Source: Paraburkholderia aspalathi | GTDB taxonomy: Bacteria; Pseudomonadota; Gammaproteobacteria; Burkholderiales; Burkholderiaceae | Length of the DNA stretch: 32,888 bases | Reading direction: 5' to 3' | Assembly (NCBI RefSeq): GCF_900116445.1 | Contig: NZ_FPBH01000058.1 | Coordinates: 1-32,888 of the forward strand | In this document: piece after piece, positions 16,320 to 24,474 of the stretch | Layout of the letters: each line of letters begins with the position of its first letter | Numbering within the stretch: position 1 is the first letter of the stretch | The notes under the pieces: generated by a model | Database searches by the model: none | What the model saw: the letters and a program-made list of their open reading frames with translations, nothing else | Told to the model about the DNA's origin: nothing | Position numbers and translations under genes: made by a program

Positions 16320-17201
16320 ATGGATCGATTTCATGAATTGACCGCTTTCATCACGGTTGTAGAAGCGGGTGGTTTTTCCGCTGCCGCGCGCCGGCTTGAT
16401 GATTCGCAATCTGGAATGAGCAAATCCATCAGTGCATTGGAGAAGCGGCTCGGTGTGCTGCTTTTAAACAGGAGCACGCGCAGTGTGACGTTGACCGATC
16501 AAGGGCGAAAATACTATGACCGTATCAAGCCGCTTCTCGAGGAAATGGACGAAGCGGACGGGGAGCTAACCAGCAGCTCGCTGGAAGTCTCCGGTCTTGT
16601 CAGGATCGCTGCGCCCTCTACATTTGGCCGGCTTCATGTCCTTCCGCTGATCCCACAATTGTTGGCACTTCATCCGAAGATCAAGTTGGATCTTGGTCTT
16701 TCGGACAGCGTCCGAGATCTGCTTGCGGACGGGATCGATTTAGCGATTAGAGTCGGTCCTGTGCACGATCCGGATGCGGTGGTGAAACGGGTGACGGGCA
16801 CTTCATTGGTATGTGTTGGGTCTCGCCGTTATTTTGCTCGACACGAGGCGCCCACGGTCCCGGAGGATCTTGTCAATCACAATTGTCTTGTCTACGACGA
16901 GATGACGAATTGGGCTTTTGGCGGCCCAAAAGGAGAATTTAGCGTGCCCGTGAGCGGTAATCTTTCTTCGAACAGTATGGAGACGATTCTTTCCGGGGTG
17001 CTTGCTGGTATAGGCATAGGCATGTTTTCCCGGGCGTCGTTGGTAGGTGAACTCCAGCATCCAGACATCGTTACCGTGCTCGATCCGTTTATGAATGAAG
17101 CGAGAGACGTCAGCCTCATCTGGCCAAAGCGTAGGTTTGTACCAGCCCGTGTGCGGCTGGTAACTGATTTCTTCGTGACGACGCTCTCTCAGCGTGTTTG
17201 A
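16320..17201 (+). CDS. LysR-family transcriptional regulator
   Basis: A regulator of 293 residues. The N-terminal winged HTH reads ELTAFITVVEAGGFSAAARR and SQSGMSKSISALEKRLGVLLLNRSTRSVTLTDQG. An effector-binding domain follows from about residue 90 (VSGLVRIAAPSTFGRLHVLP, then LSDSVRDLLADGIDLAIRVG), as in the CrgA/DmlR-like group often found next to oxidoreductase genes. The ATG has AAGGAA 5 nt upstream. It probably activates or represses the divergent atypical SDR and its own gene through the T-N11-A dyad at 16222-16236. Effector unknown. Confidence 0.9.
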   Translation: MDRFHELTAFITVVEAGGFSAAARRLDDSQSGMSKSISALEKRLGVLLLNRSTRSVTLTDQGRKYYDRIKPLLEEMDEADGELTSSSLEVSGLVRIAAPSTFGRLHVLPLIPQLLALHPKIKLDLGLSDSVRDLLADGIDLAIRVGPVHDPDAVVKRVTGTSLVCVGSRRYFARHEAPTVPEDLVNHNCLVYDEMTNWAFGGPKGEFSVPVSGNLSSNSMETILSGVLAGIGIGMFSRASLVGELQHPDIVTVLDPFMNEARDVSLIWPKRRFVPARVRLVTDFFVTTLSQRV

Positions 17202-17536
17202 GCACCATGTGGCAAATAGCCCATGACGATTTCCGTTCATGCGAAGGGATGGTCAAGTTAGCGACTGAACGGGTAGGCCCCCGCATTCGCACCGATCCGA
17301 CTGGCCCTTGAACAACCCCAAAGCGGACATATGCCTCTCGAGTGCGAACGACCGTCTCCGTCGTTCAACTGTCATCCGGCTTGATCTGAGAATGGCCGTC
17401 GTACTCCGAACGCGGATGCCCTCCACATTCTGGCAATACTGCTCGAAAGACATGGCGACTGATCGTTATACAGTGTCGCGTATGCAGCCGCACTTACTGC
17501 ACCCGAGCGATCCACGGATCAGCGTCGCGGACGATA
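17202..17536. other. Convergent intergenic region, no gene
   Basis: Nothing coding was recognised. A perfect 7-bp hairpin, GAACGAC-N7-GTCGTTC, lies at 17346-17366 without a following T-run. The surrounding sequence has the look of degenerate dispersed intergenic repeat. The LysR gene and slt end towards each other here. Confidence 0.35.
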
Positions 17537-19507
17537 TCATCGGGGCTCGATTTGGCCAAGCCGCTCAGTCAGCGATTGCGGGTGGCCATCAAACAGCGCC
17601 GCGTAGTAAACCGTGTTCGACAATACATTCTTGACGTAGTCGCGGGTTTCGTTAAACGGAATTGTCTCCGCGAAAATCGCGCCTTCCACCGGTCGCGGCA
17701 GGTTGGCCTGCCACTTACGCGGGCGCCCAGGGCCGGCGTTATAGCCGGCGGTCGCGAGCACGGCAGAACGGTCAAGCTGGTTGTAAATCATCGATAGATA
17801 GGACGTGCCAAGCAGGATGTTCGTGTCGATGTCGTTCATCCTGGCCCGCGAGATCGTACCGAGCCCGATCTTCCTCGCGACCATGTCAGCGGTGTTCGGC
17901 ATCACCTGCATCAGGCCGCCCGCGCCAACCTCCGAGCGCGCATTGATAATGAAGCGCGACTCCTGGCGAATGAGGCCATACGCCCATCCGACGTCGAACC
18001 CGGTGGACCGCGTATCGCGCTCGACAATCGTGCGGAATGGCGCCAGGTAGCGCAGCGAAAAATCATGTTCCGTCTGCGTCCTGTCGGCAGTGCTCACAGC
18101 CCGGTCATAAAGCTCGATGCGACGCGCGTACTCGGCGACTGCGAGCAGTTGTCGGTCAGTCATGCCGCGTAGCTGCCAGTTCCACTCACGGTTGCCTTCC
18201 GTACGCAGGTGCAGCGCGTAAAAGCGTTCTGCCAGCTCGAAGCCTGGTGTCCGGCCAGCCCGCTCAACTTCTTCGTCGGTCACCTTGGTCTGCGGCGGGA
18301 TCACGATCTGCCGGCCGAGCGCCTCGGAGGCCAACTGGCCATAGAAGGTGTAGTTACCCGCGATCGTTCGGAATTCCTGGTCGGCTGCCGCTACCTCGCT
18401 GCTCTGCTTCAACGCGCGCGCGTACCAGTAGACCCATGCTGGCTGTGCGCGCAGCGCGGCCGGCATCTGCTCGATCGACCAGCGCACCATTGTCCAATCC
18501 CCGGCCAGCAGCGCGCTGCGCGTGCGCCACTCGTAGGCCTGACTCGACAGGGGCGCGTTCGCCGAGAGCCGGTACCAGTTCACCGCGCCCGGTAGCTGCC
18601 TGAGCACCGCCTGATAGGCGATCGTGCCCCAACCGATAGCCCGTTCTGCCAGGGTGAGCGACGGTGCGATTGCGGTGAAGGTGGCCTCGGCGGCCTCCGG
18701 ATCGCCGACCGCCAACTGTGTGATGGCGAGCAGCGCGAGTTGATGGGACGCTGCGTCCAGCTGGATGCCTTTCGCGAGCAACAGGCGTGGCTGGTTCGTC
18801 GCCTGCTCGAGGAGCCGCTGATCCGGGCGCGCCGCGCCCAGCGCATCGACCAGTCTGCCGCCTGTCGTCCTCGCGCCCTGTTCATAGGCCTGGCGAATCA
18901 GCTGCCACCCATCGTCCGGAGTGAACTGCTGGTTACGGACGAGCGCGGTGATCAGATCGACGCAGCCGTCACCGTACCAGTTCGGCTCGACGAGCAGCGC
19001 CCGCGCCGCGTTGGCCACATTTTCGCCTCGCGTGGCACGGGACTCGAGCGCATAGCACTTCACCTGCGTGTCGTCGTCCAGGACGAACTTTGAATATTGC
19101 GAATCGAAATCGTGCCAGTCGTGGCGCGCCCCGAGCACGCGAAGGTAGTCGTTGCGCAGACGGTCGGCAATCGCCTGTCCGTCGTAGCGTTGCAGAAATG
19201 ACAGCACCGGTGCGTCCGGCGCGTCGAGATTCGCATGCCCCGCGCCGGTGAACAGACGCGGCTTGATCTGGAAATAGCTGAGATAAGCCGGCGCCGGATA
19301 ATTCGGAATCAAGCTTGCCAGGTGCGCTGCGCGCGCGGGATCGTTGTCGCGTGCAGCGTCATGCAACTTGATGAAAATCTGATCGTCGGCGGACAACGAG
19401 GTGAACGGGGTGGGATGTCTGGCTAGCACCGTGCCAGACATGACCAATGTCACGGCGGCAAGGGCAAGGCCGACCGTGCGAGACACCCGGTGAAGTCGTG
19501 TGGACAT
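17537..19507 (-). CDS. slt: Soluble lytic murein transglycosylase (Slt type)
   Basis: A periplasmic enzyme of 656 residues that cleaves the MurNAc-GlcNAc bond of peptidoglycan to give 1,6-anhydro-muropeptides. An N-terminal signal segment (LALAAVTLVMSGTVLA) is followed by a long alpha-superhelical U/L domain (about 35-490, with many short helical pairs such as AERFYALHL) and the C-terminal SLT catalytic domain. Catalytic Glu516 is in GLIRQESRF, followed by GGLMQVMPNTA and AGYNAGPGR, all canonical. Length matches E. coli Slt70-like proteins. It stands alone, flanked by non-coding stretches, and is probably an ordinary housekeeping cell-wall gene rather than a secretion or conjugation transglycosylase, since no such genes are near. 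Confidence 0.92.
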   Translation of the reverse strand: MSTRLHRVSRTVGLALAAVTLVMSGTVLARHPTPFTSLSADDQIFIKLHDAARDNDPARAAHLASLIPNYPAPAYLSYFQIKPRLFTGAGHANLDAPDAPVLSFLQRYDGQAIADRLRNDYLRVLGARHDWHDFDSQYSKFVLDDDTQVKCYALESRATRGENVANAARALLVEPNWYGDGCVDLITALVRNQQFTPDDGWQLIRQAYEQGARTTGGRLVDALGAARPDQRLLEQATNQPRLLLAKGIQLDAASHQLALLAITQLAVGDPEAAEATFTAIAPSLTLAERAIGWGTIAYQAVLRQLPGAVNWYRLSANAPLSSQAYEWRTRSALLAGDWTMVRWSIEQMPAALRAQPAWVYWYARALKQSSEVAAADQEFRTIAGNYTFYGQLASEALGRQIVIPPQTKVTDEEVERAGRTPGFELAERFYALHLRTEGNREWNWQLRGMTDRQLLAVAEYARRIELYDRAVSTADRTQTEHDFSLRYLAPFRTIVERDTRSTGFDVGWAYGLIRQESRFIINARSEVGAGGLMQVMPNTADMVARKIGLGTISRARMNDIDTNILLGTSYLSMIYNQLDRSAVLATAGYNAGPGRPRKWQANLPRPVEGAIFAETIPFNETRDYVKNVLSNTVYYAALFDGHPQSLTERLGQIEPR

Positions 19508-20275
19508 CGCTGTTTTCTCGTTGTTTCAGTGCAGAACATTGAACCAAAGCTTAGGCCGCTACCCGGCGAAGCGAAGCTTCGAAAAAGACAGGACTCAACC
19601 CGCAATTCAGCTCTTTGCGAGCCGGATGCCTGGGACACGTCGGCACTTGCGTGTCCGCTGTTTCGTAGCGTGGGCCGGGAGCTGGATTCGGCCATGCGAT
19701 CCAGAAGGTCTTGAACGCGGCGTTGGTCGATCTGGCCGGGATGCTCGCTTCTGGGTGGTTTTGGAGCGGAGGGTCGTCAAAGAGCAGCGAGGACTAAATG
19801 AAACGGGCACCCACCTGGGTGGAGATTCCTCCGCTTGTGTCGAGAAAGACTCTTGACTGACCAGCGCGGCTAGAGCTCACGAGTGCTGCGAGTGAGGTGG
19901 TTGTTGGACCCAACCACGGTAGCCAGGCAGCGAGCGCGGGGGGCACGGCCGAGACCTTGGCTAGTCGGATGGAAGTCGAGATCGACGAACGTGGCCGAGT
20001 TTGTGATCTACATCGTCAAAGGCCGTGACGTTCGAAGCAAATCCATATACGACCGCTTTGCGCGCTGCGTCCGTATTTAACGGAGCACGGTAGTCTGCGA
20101 CGATAGACGGCCAATTGCAGCGGTTCGCTCTCGTCGGCGCGTGGTCATTCGACCGGCGATTCAGCTTTGGTAAGAGACATTGAGACGGCCGAGCGTCGAG
20201 CGGCAGAGAAGGGTCGACCTTAGCCAGTCGCCGTCCGGCTCAGTGCGGCCAGGAGCGGTCAATGGACACGGTGGC
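19508..20275. other. Long gene-poor stretch with degenerate repeats
   Basis: I see no convincing gene in nearly 770 nt. There are short hairpins, for example CGAAGCTTCG at 19572-19581 and GTGGTTG-N7-CAACCAC at 19897-19917. Fragments resemble intergenic repeat elsewhere in the window, such as GGATTCGGCCATG near 19690 (compare 32110 and 32790) and the module at 20241-20261. A short frame ending near 20080 (FVIYIVKGRDVRSK) may be a gene remnant but has no start signal. The slt promoter should lie at the left end. Confidence 0.4.
20241..20261 (+). repeat. Dispersed repeat module B, copy 1
   Basis: The 21-nt module CAGTGCGGCCAGGAGCGGTC plus A matches 31428-31448 with a single mismatch (G/A). Both copies lie just after the 3' end of a minus-strand gene, here the unknown protein at 20276-20884. 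Confidence 0.7.
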
Positions 20276-20884
20276 CTAGCCCTGCTTAATAGTGACGGGC
20301 TGTCCCTGCGAGGAGGCCCACTCTCTAAGTGCCACCAGCGGTTTGTCATCGGTGCGATAGGCCTTCACACGTGCGATTCGCCGAGCGTCGTTCGTCGACA
20401 CCAACTCCGCAACCCACCAACTGTTATCGGGGCGGACGAAAGCCGTGAATTTCTTTTCGCCTGCAGTCACCAGCCAGTAACCGGTCATCGCATCGCGCGC
20501 GAGGCGGAGCGCCTCCGACACGGCATTCGCCGCCTTCGTCATGGCCACGAACGCCGTGCCGGGTATATCTTGGCGGGTCGTGCCGTTGACCGTGAGGGTG
20601 AGGGTGACCCGCACCTCGTCCAAATGGTCGATCCAGCCGATCCTGAGCCCATCAACGCCCCCGCTGTCCATGGGTTTCCAATGCGCGTCGGCAAGGGCCG
20701 GCAGTAGCGCGTACAGTTCGACGGCCGAGACCATCTGTCCGTCGCGCAGGGTGTCCAGTGTCACCGACGGACGATCGGGATCCGCAAGGCTGAGCACAAG
20801 CGAGGCACGCGTACCGGGAATTGCCAGATAGAAAGAGTTCCCGTTGGGACTGGTCTGGACGGGGCCAAAAGCAGTAAGGGTCAT
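20276..20884 (-). CDS. Unrecognised protein (202 aa)
   Basis: I do not recognise this protein. It is soluble, with no signal or membrane segment, and has a well-formed alternating pattern (VRVTLTLTVNG, then ALRLARDAMTGYWLVTAGEKKFTAFV) that suggests a real alpha/beta fold. The start ATG has no Shine-Dalgarno-like sequence before it, so translation may be leaderless or begin elsewhere. It is isolated and bracketed by repeat modules B (20241-20261) and A (20926-20968), which suggests it arrived as a small cassette or sits in a repeat-rich accessory spot. It is not obviously linked to the oxidase operon downstream. Confidence 0.6.
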   Translation of the reverse strand: MTLTAFGPVQTSPNGNSFYLAIPGTRASLVLSLADPDRPSVTLDTLRDGQMVSAVELYALLPALADAHWKPMDSGGVDGLRIGWIDHLDEVRVTLTLTVNGTTRQDIPGTAFVAMTKAANAVSEALRLARDAMTGYWLVTAGEKKFTAFVRPDNSWWVAELVSTNDARRIARVKAYRTDDKPLVALREWASSQGQPVTIKQG

Positions 20885-20925
20885 GGTTTGGGGACAAAGG
20901 GGGCAGATGTAGCATTATCCCTTGC

Positions 20926-20968
20926 GCGAACGGCTGCTCTCGGTAAATCCGAAGGTCCCCTGTGGGTC
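20926..20968 (+). repeat. Dispersed repeat module A, copy 1
   Basis: These 43 nt match 31360-31402 with five mismatches, including an identical 18-nt end, GAAGGTCCCCTGTGGGTC. The copy lies just upstream of the unknown gene at 20884. It looks like a degenerate non-coding repeat. Confidence 0.75.
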
Positions 20969-21111
20969 CACTGCACACAAACGCATTGAGCAGCCAGCCG
21001 GCCACTCAATGCACTCACCGGCGCGCTCGCCTGCGGAACTCGCTTCCAACATTTCCGTAGGCCAGTCGACCAGCGAAGAGCCGAACCAGCCTGAGGCACT
21101 AACAGCGCACC

Positions 21112-21465
21112 TCAAGCAAGCGCCACGACAGCAATCTCGACAAGCAACTCGGGCGCGGCCAATTTCGCCTGCACTGTCGCACGTGTTGGTGCGCAGCCTT
21201 GTGGAACCCATGCGTCCCATACTTCGTTCATACCGGCGAAATCGCGGCTAATGTCCGAAAGCCAGACCTGCGCGGAAACCAGACGCGTCCTGTCGATGCC
21301 AGCTTTCTCCAGAAAGCCGTCGATCTTCTCCAGTACTTTCGCGGTCTGAACCTTCACGTCGGGTGCGTGATCGGCCGACGTCTGGCCGCCAACGAACACG
21401 AGGCCACCGGCTTTGACGACGCGGCTCATACGCTGATTGGTTTCGATACGAACGATATCGGTCAT
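21112..21465 (-). CDS. RidA-family reactive imine deaminase
   Basis: A YjgF/YER057c/UK114-type protein of 117 residues that normally forms trimers and hydrolyses enamines or imines to ketones and ammonia. Family segments are AGGLVFVGGQTS and the C-terminal PTRATVQAKLAAPELLVEIAVVAL, which contains the conserved Arg95 that binds the substrate carboxylate in active RidA proteins. GGAG lies 8 nt before the ATG at 21465; the ATG at 21471 is too close to it. It is the last gene of the operon, 80 nt after the beta-like oxidase gene. RidA fits an amine or amino-acid oxidase whose first product is an imine, so it probably speeds or detoxifies that step. The physical substrate is unknown. Confidence 0.9.
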   Translation of the reverse strand: MTDIVRIETNQRMSRVVKAGGLVFVGGQTSADHAPDVKVQTAKVLEKIDGFLEKAGIDRTRLVSAQVWLSDISRDFAGMNEVWDAWVPQGCAPTRATVQAKLAAPELLVEIAVVALA

Positions 21466-21545
21466 GAACATCTCTCCAGTTGAAGTCGGACGAAACCGTC
21501 GCGCGCCGACTCAACGCGCGTGACGGAGCAAAAAGAAGAAGGCGA

Positions 21546-22712
21546 TTAGTGCGTGACCAGTTGCGCAGTGCGTGAAAACGACGAGTCGCGGCCGAAGCGA
21601 TCGATAGCGAACGCATCGAGCGGGATCGATGGCGCGCCGTCGAGTATCAGTTCGGACACGAGCTTGCCGCAGCCTGGCCCCAACTGAAAGCCGCTGCCGC
21701 AATAGCCAAACGAGTAATACAGATTCGACGCCTTGCGGCTCGCGGAGATCACCGGCAATTCATCCTCGGTGAAGGCTTCGACGCCGGCCCACGCGCGATT
21801 TACACCGAGATTGCGCAGGTGCGGAAACAGATCGGTCACGGTTCGCGCGCTGCGCACGAGGCGGGCGAAATCCACTTCGCCGTGACGATTCGCGAGGTCC
21901 GCGATACCGATCAGTTTGCCGCCGATCACCACCGTGCCGTTGTCGAATTGCTTGAACGACAGCGGCCTGCCCGTTGCGCCAAGCGTCGCGCGACAGAAGG
22001 GCGCGACACGATGCGTGACCATCAGCATCAAACCTTCGGGGTGCACCGGAACCGGTTCACCCACCTGCTTCGTGAGTTCGCCGGACCACGCGCCCGCAGT
22101 GACCAACAGTTTTTCCGCGCTGAACGTGCCACGCGATGTCACCGCGAACCACCGCGTGCCGCGCTGTTCGATGCGGCGCACCGGCGTGCCTTCCAGAAAG
22201 CGCGCGCCCAGTCTTTGCGCGGCGAGTCGGAAGGCAGTCGTTGTCCGATAGGGCAGTGCGAAGCCGTCGCGCTCCACCCAGATGCCGCCCGTCACGTGCC
22301 GCGCAAGCGCTGGCTCGAGTTCCAGCACGGACTCGCGGTCGATCACTTTCTCGTGCGTGAATCCATGCGATTCGAGCAACGCGACGCGCTGGCGGCACGC
22401 TTCGAGTTCGTCATCGGTTTCGGCAATTTTCAGCTGGCCGGACGGGACGAAGCCCCCATCCTCGCAGAGCAGATCGCTCATCCGATACCAGATTTCGCGC
22501 GACATCAACGCGAGCGGAATCTCGGGCAACGGGCGGCCCAGCGTGCGCACGCCGCCCGCGTTCACGCCCGACGAATGACGCGCGACGTAGTCGGCTTCGA
22601 GCACGATCACCTTCGCGCCACGCCGCGCCATGTGGAACGCGCTGCTGGTGCCGTGCAGTCCACCGCCCACTACAAGGACATCGACTTCGTGAAGGTGGGT
22701 GGTGTCATTCAC
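21546..22712 (-). CDS. FAD-dependent amine/amino-acid oxidoreductase, beta-like subunit 1
   Basis: A DAO-superfamily flavoprotein of 388 residues, related to sarcosine oxidase beta, opine oxidase subunit B and D-amino-acid dehydrogenases. The FAD-binding motif VGGGLHGTSSA (about 15-25) is followed by the acidic end of strand 2 (VIVLEAD) and RHSSGVNAGGVR, a glycine-rich flavin loop. The C-terminal NRAWAGVEAFTEDELPVI and YSFGYCGSGFQLGPGCGKLV close the FAD site. It starts at a GTG that overlaps the alpha gene stop by 8 nt. With alpha and gamma it should form a complex in which this subunit oxidises the C-N bond. A second, distinct beta-like gene lies at 24475-25611. Confidence 0.88.
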   Translation of the reverse strand: MNDTTHLHEVDVLVVGGGLHGTSSAFHMARRGAKVIVLEADYVARHSSGVNAGGVRTLGRPLPEIPLALMSREIWYRMSDLLCEDGGFVPSGQLKIAETDDELEACRQRVALLESHGFTHEKVIDRESVLELEPALARHVTGGIWVERDGFALPYRTTTAFRLAAQRLGARFLEGTPVRRIEQRGTRWFAVTSRGTFSAEKLLVTAGAWSGELTKQVGEPVPVHPEGLMLMVTHRVAPFCRATLGATGRPLSFKQFDNGTVVIGGKLIGIADLANRHGEVDFARLVRSARTVTDLFPHLRNLGVNRAWAGVEAFTEDELPVISASRKASNLYYSFGYCGSGFQLGPGCGKLVSELILDGAPSIPLDAFAIDRFGRDSSFSRTAQLVTH

Positions 22713-24111
22713 CGGCGAGTTCTCCGAGCGTGAGCGGCTTGATCGGCGGACGGATGCGGTAATAGCCCACTTCGGCGGGCGAGACGCGGCGCGCTTCGGC
22801 GATCACTTCCGTCACCGTGAGACCGCACATGCGGCCCTGGCACGGTCCCATTCCGCAGCGTCCGAAAGACTTCGCCTGATTCGGTCCCACACAGCCCAGC
22901 TCGACGAACTTGCGCAACTCGCCCGCGGTGACCTCCTCGCAACGGCACACAATGGTCTCGTCGCGCGGAATGCGGTTGATGTCGCGCGGACGATAGAGGC
23001 TGTCCAGAAACGGCCGGATGCGCATGACGTCGGCGAGCGCGCGGCGATGCTGAGTGGCCTCGGTATCGCGAAGCGAGGCAGTGATGGCGTCCAGTTGCGC
23101 GGCGGCCGCGAGCCCCGCGAGTGACCCCTGCAATGCCGCGGCCTGCGCGCCGCCGATCCCCGCGCAATCGCCCGCCACGAAGATGCCCGGCACGTCGAGT
23201 TCGCCCCACGCATCGACTTGCGGCGTAAAGCAGAGTTGCCCGTTGTCCCAGCGGTGCGTGGCGCGCAGCGCCTGGGTGAATTGCGTGTTCGGCACGACGC
23301 CCTGGTGCAGCAAGATCACGTCGGCTTCAATGCGATGCGCCGTGCTTTGGGTCGTGAAGTGAAGCGCGGCGGCGCGCTCGACGTGATCCGTGCCGATGCG
23401 CCCTTCCACACGCAGATCGTCTGCCGCCTCGAAGATCGGCACGCCGGCTTCGCGCAGCGTGCGGATCAGTTGCAAGCCTTTGGAGAGGAACGGCCACGCG
23501 CGCAGCGCCGCAAACACATGACGCTTGGCGCGCCAGCGATCTTCATGACGCGTGGTGTCGACCAGCGCGCGAATCGGCACGCCGGCGCGCACGTATTGCC
23601 AGCCCAGCAGATAGAGCAGGGGGCCGCAGCCCGCCAGCACAGGCGGCGCGGCTGGCACTTCGCCCGCGCTTTTCAGGAGAATCTGCGCCGCGCCCGCGGT
23701 CAGCACGCCGGGCAGCGTCCAGCCGGGAATCGGAAAGGGCCGCTCCAACGCGCCGCTCGCGAGAATCACGCGCTGTGCGTCGAAGCTGCCAATCTTGCCG
23801 TCCTTCAGATAATTGACGCCGCGCTCGCGCGTGACTTGCCACACGCTCGCGTCGGTCACGTGGCGCGCGCCGGAAGCGACGAACGCGTCGGCAGTGGCGG
23901 CACCCGCTGCGTAGTCCGGGCCGAGAATTTCCTTCCGACGCGCGTCGGCACGGCCAATGCCGCGATAGATCTGGCCGCCCACGGCGTCCTGTTCGTCGAT
24001 CAATACGGTTTTGAGGCCTGCGCGCGCGGTGCGCGTCGCCGCGCTCATGCCTGCGGGACCGGCGCCGACCACAACGACGTCGACAGTTTCAGAAGCGAAA
24101 TCAGCGGCCAT
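22705..24111 (-). CDS. FAD/NAD-type oxidoreductase with C-terminal [2Fe-2S] Cys cluster, alpha subunit
   Basis: A protein of 468 residues like opine oxidase subunit A (OoxA/NoxA), HcnB and the alpha subunit of D-hydroxyproline dehydrogenase. The first dinucleotide site GAGPAG is at 16-21 and a second (AGCGPLLYLLGW) in the middle. VFVAGDCAGIGGAQAA-type flavin contact (here IFVAGDCAGIGG) follows. A C-terminal Bfd-like [2Fe-2S] domain has Cys389 and Cys391 (VCRCEEV) and Cys419 and Cys424 (GRCGMGPCQG), with an extra Cys429. Such subunits pass electrons from the beta flavin to an acceptor. It overlaps gamma by 11 nt and beta1 by 8 nt, so translation is tightly coupled. Confidence 0.9.
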   Translation of the reverse strand: MAADFASETVDVVVVGAGPAGMSAATRTARAGLKTVLIDEQDAVGGQIYRGIGRADARRKEILGPDYAAGAATADAFVASGARHVTDASVWQVTRERGVNYLKDGKIGSFDAQRVILASGALERPFPIPGWTLPGVLTAGAAQILLKSAGEVPAAPPVLAGCGPLLYLLGWQYVRAGVPIRALVDTTRHEDRWRAKRHVFAALRAWPFLSKGLQLIRTLREAGVPIFEAADDLRVEGRIGTDHVERAAALHFTTQSTAHRIEADVILLHQGVVPNTQFTQALRATHRWDNGQLCFTPQVDAWGELDVPGIFVAGDCAGIGGAQAAALQGSLAGLAAAAQLDAITASLRDTEATQHRRALADVMRIRPFLDSLYRPRDINRIPRDETIVCRCEEVTAGELRKFVELGCVGPNQAKSFGRCGMGPCQGRMCGLTVTEVIAEARRVSPAEVGYYRIRPPIKPLTLGELAGE

Positions 24112-24466
24112 GTATGTTCTCCAGCGGTGCGTCAGTCACGGGCGGCAGGTCGCGCGCGCCTTCCTGCGAGCGAATCCGCATGCCGGCCTTCACTTCCACC
24201 ATGCAGCTCTGGCGGCTCGGCACGCCGTCTATTTCGACGAGGCATTCGAAGCACGCGCCCATCATGCAGAAGGGCGCGCGCGGTGCGCCGGACACGGGCG
24301 TCGCACGAAAGCGCGAGACGCCCGACGCGAGCAGGGCGGCCGCGACGGACCGGCCGCCGGGCACGGTGAGCGGCTGATCGTTGAACAAGATGTCGACGTT
24401 CGCGGCGGCTGTGCCTTGCGCGTCCGCGAGTGGCTTGAACAGGGTATGGGTCGATTGCGAAGTCAT
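24101..24466 (-). CDS. (2Fe-2S)-binding protein, gamma subunit (HcnA-like)
   Basis: A plant-ferredoxin-like [2Fe-2S] protein of 121 residues that serves as the small electron-transfer subunit. The ligands are Cys67, Cys72, Cys75 and Cys88 in FCMMGACFECLVEIDG and SRQSCMV, with the beta-grasp strand VDILFNDQPLTVPGGRSVAAALLA before them. HcnA, the opine-oxidase small protein and the gamma subunit of hydroxyproline dehydrogenase have the same layout. The ATG at 24466 is 8 nt after the beta2 stop. The frame is open further upstream but that part is only antisense-free GC-rich DNA inside beta2. It overlaps alpha by 11 nt. Confidence 0.9.
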   Translation of the reverse strand: MTSQSTHTLFKPLADAQGTAAANVDILFNDQPLTVPGGRSVAAALLASGVSRFRATPVSGAPRAPFCMMGACFECLVEIDGVPSRQSCMVEVKAGMRIRSQEGARDLPPVTDAPLENIHGR

Positions 24467-24474
24467 ATCGATGG

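Noticed and set aside
17537..19507. Conjugation or type-III-secretion transglycosylase
   Set aside because: The long superhelical N-terminal domain is that of housekeeping Slt, and no secretion genes are near.
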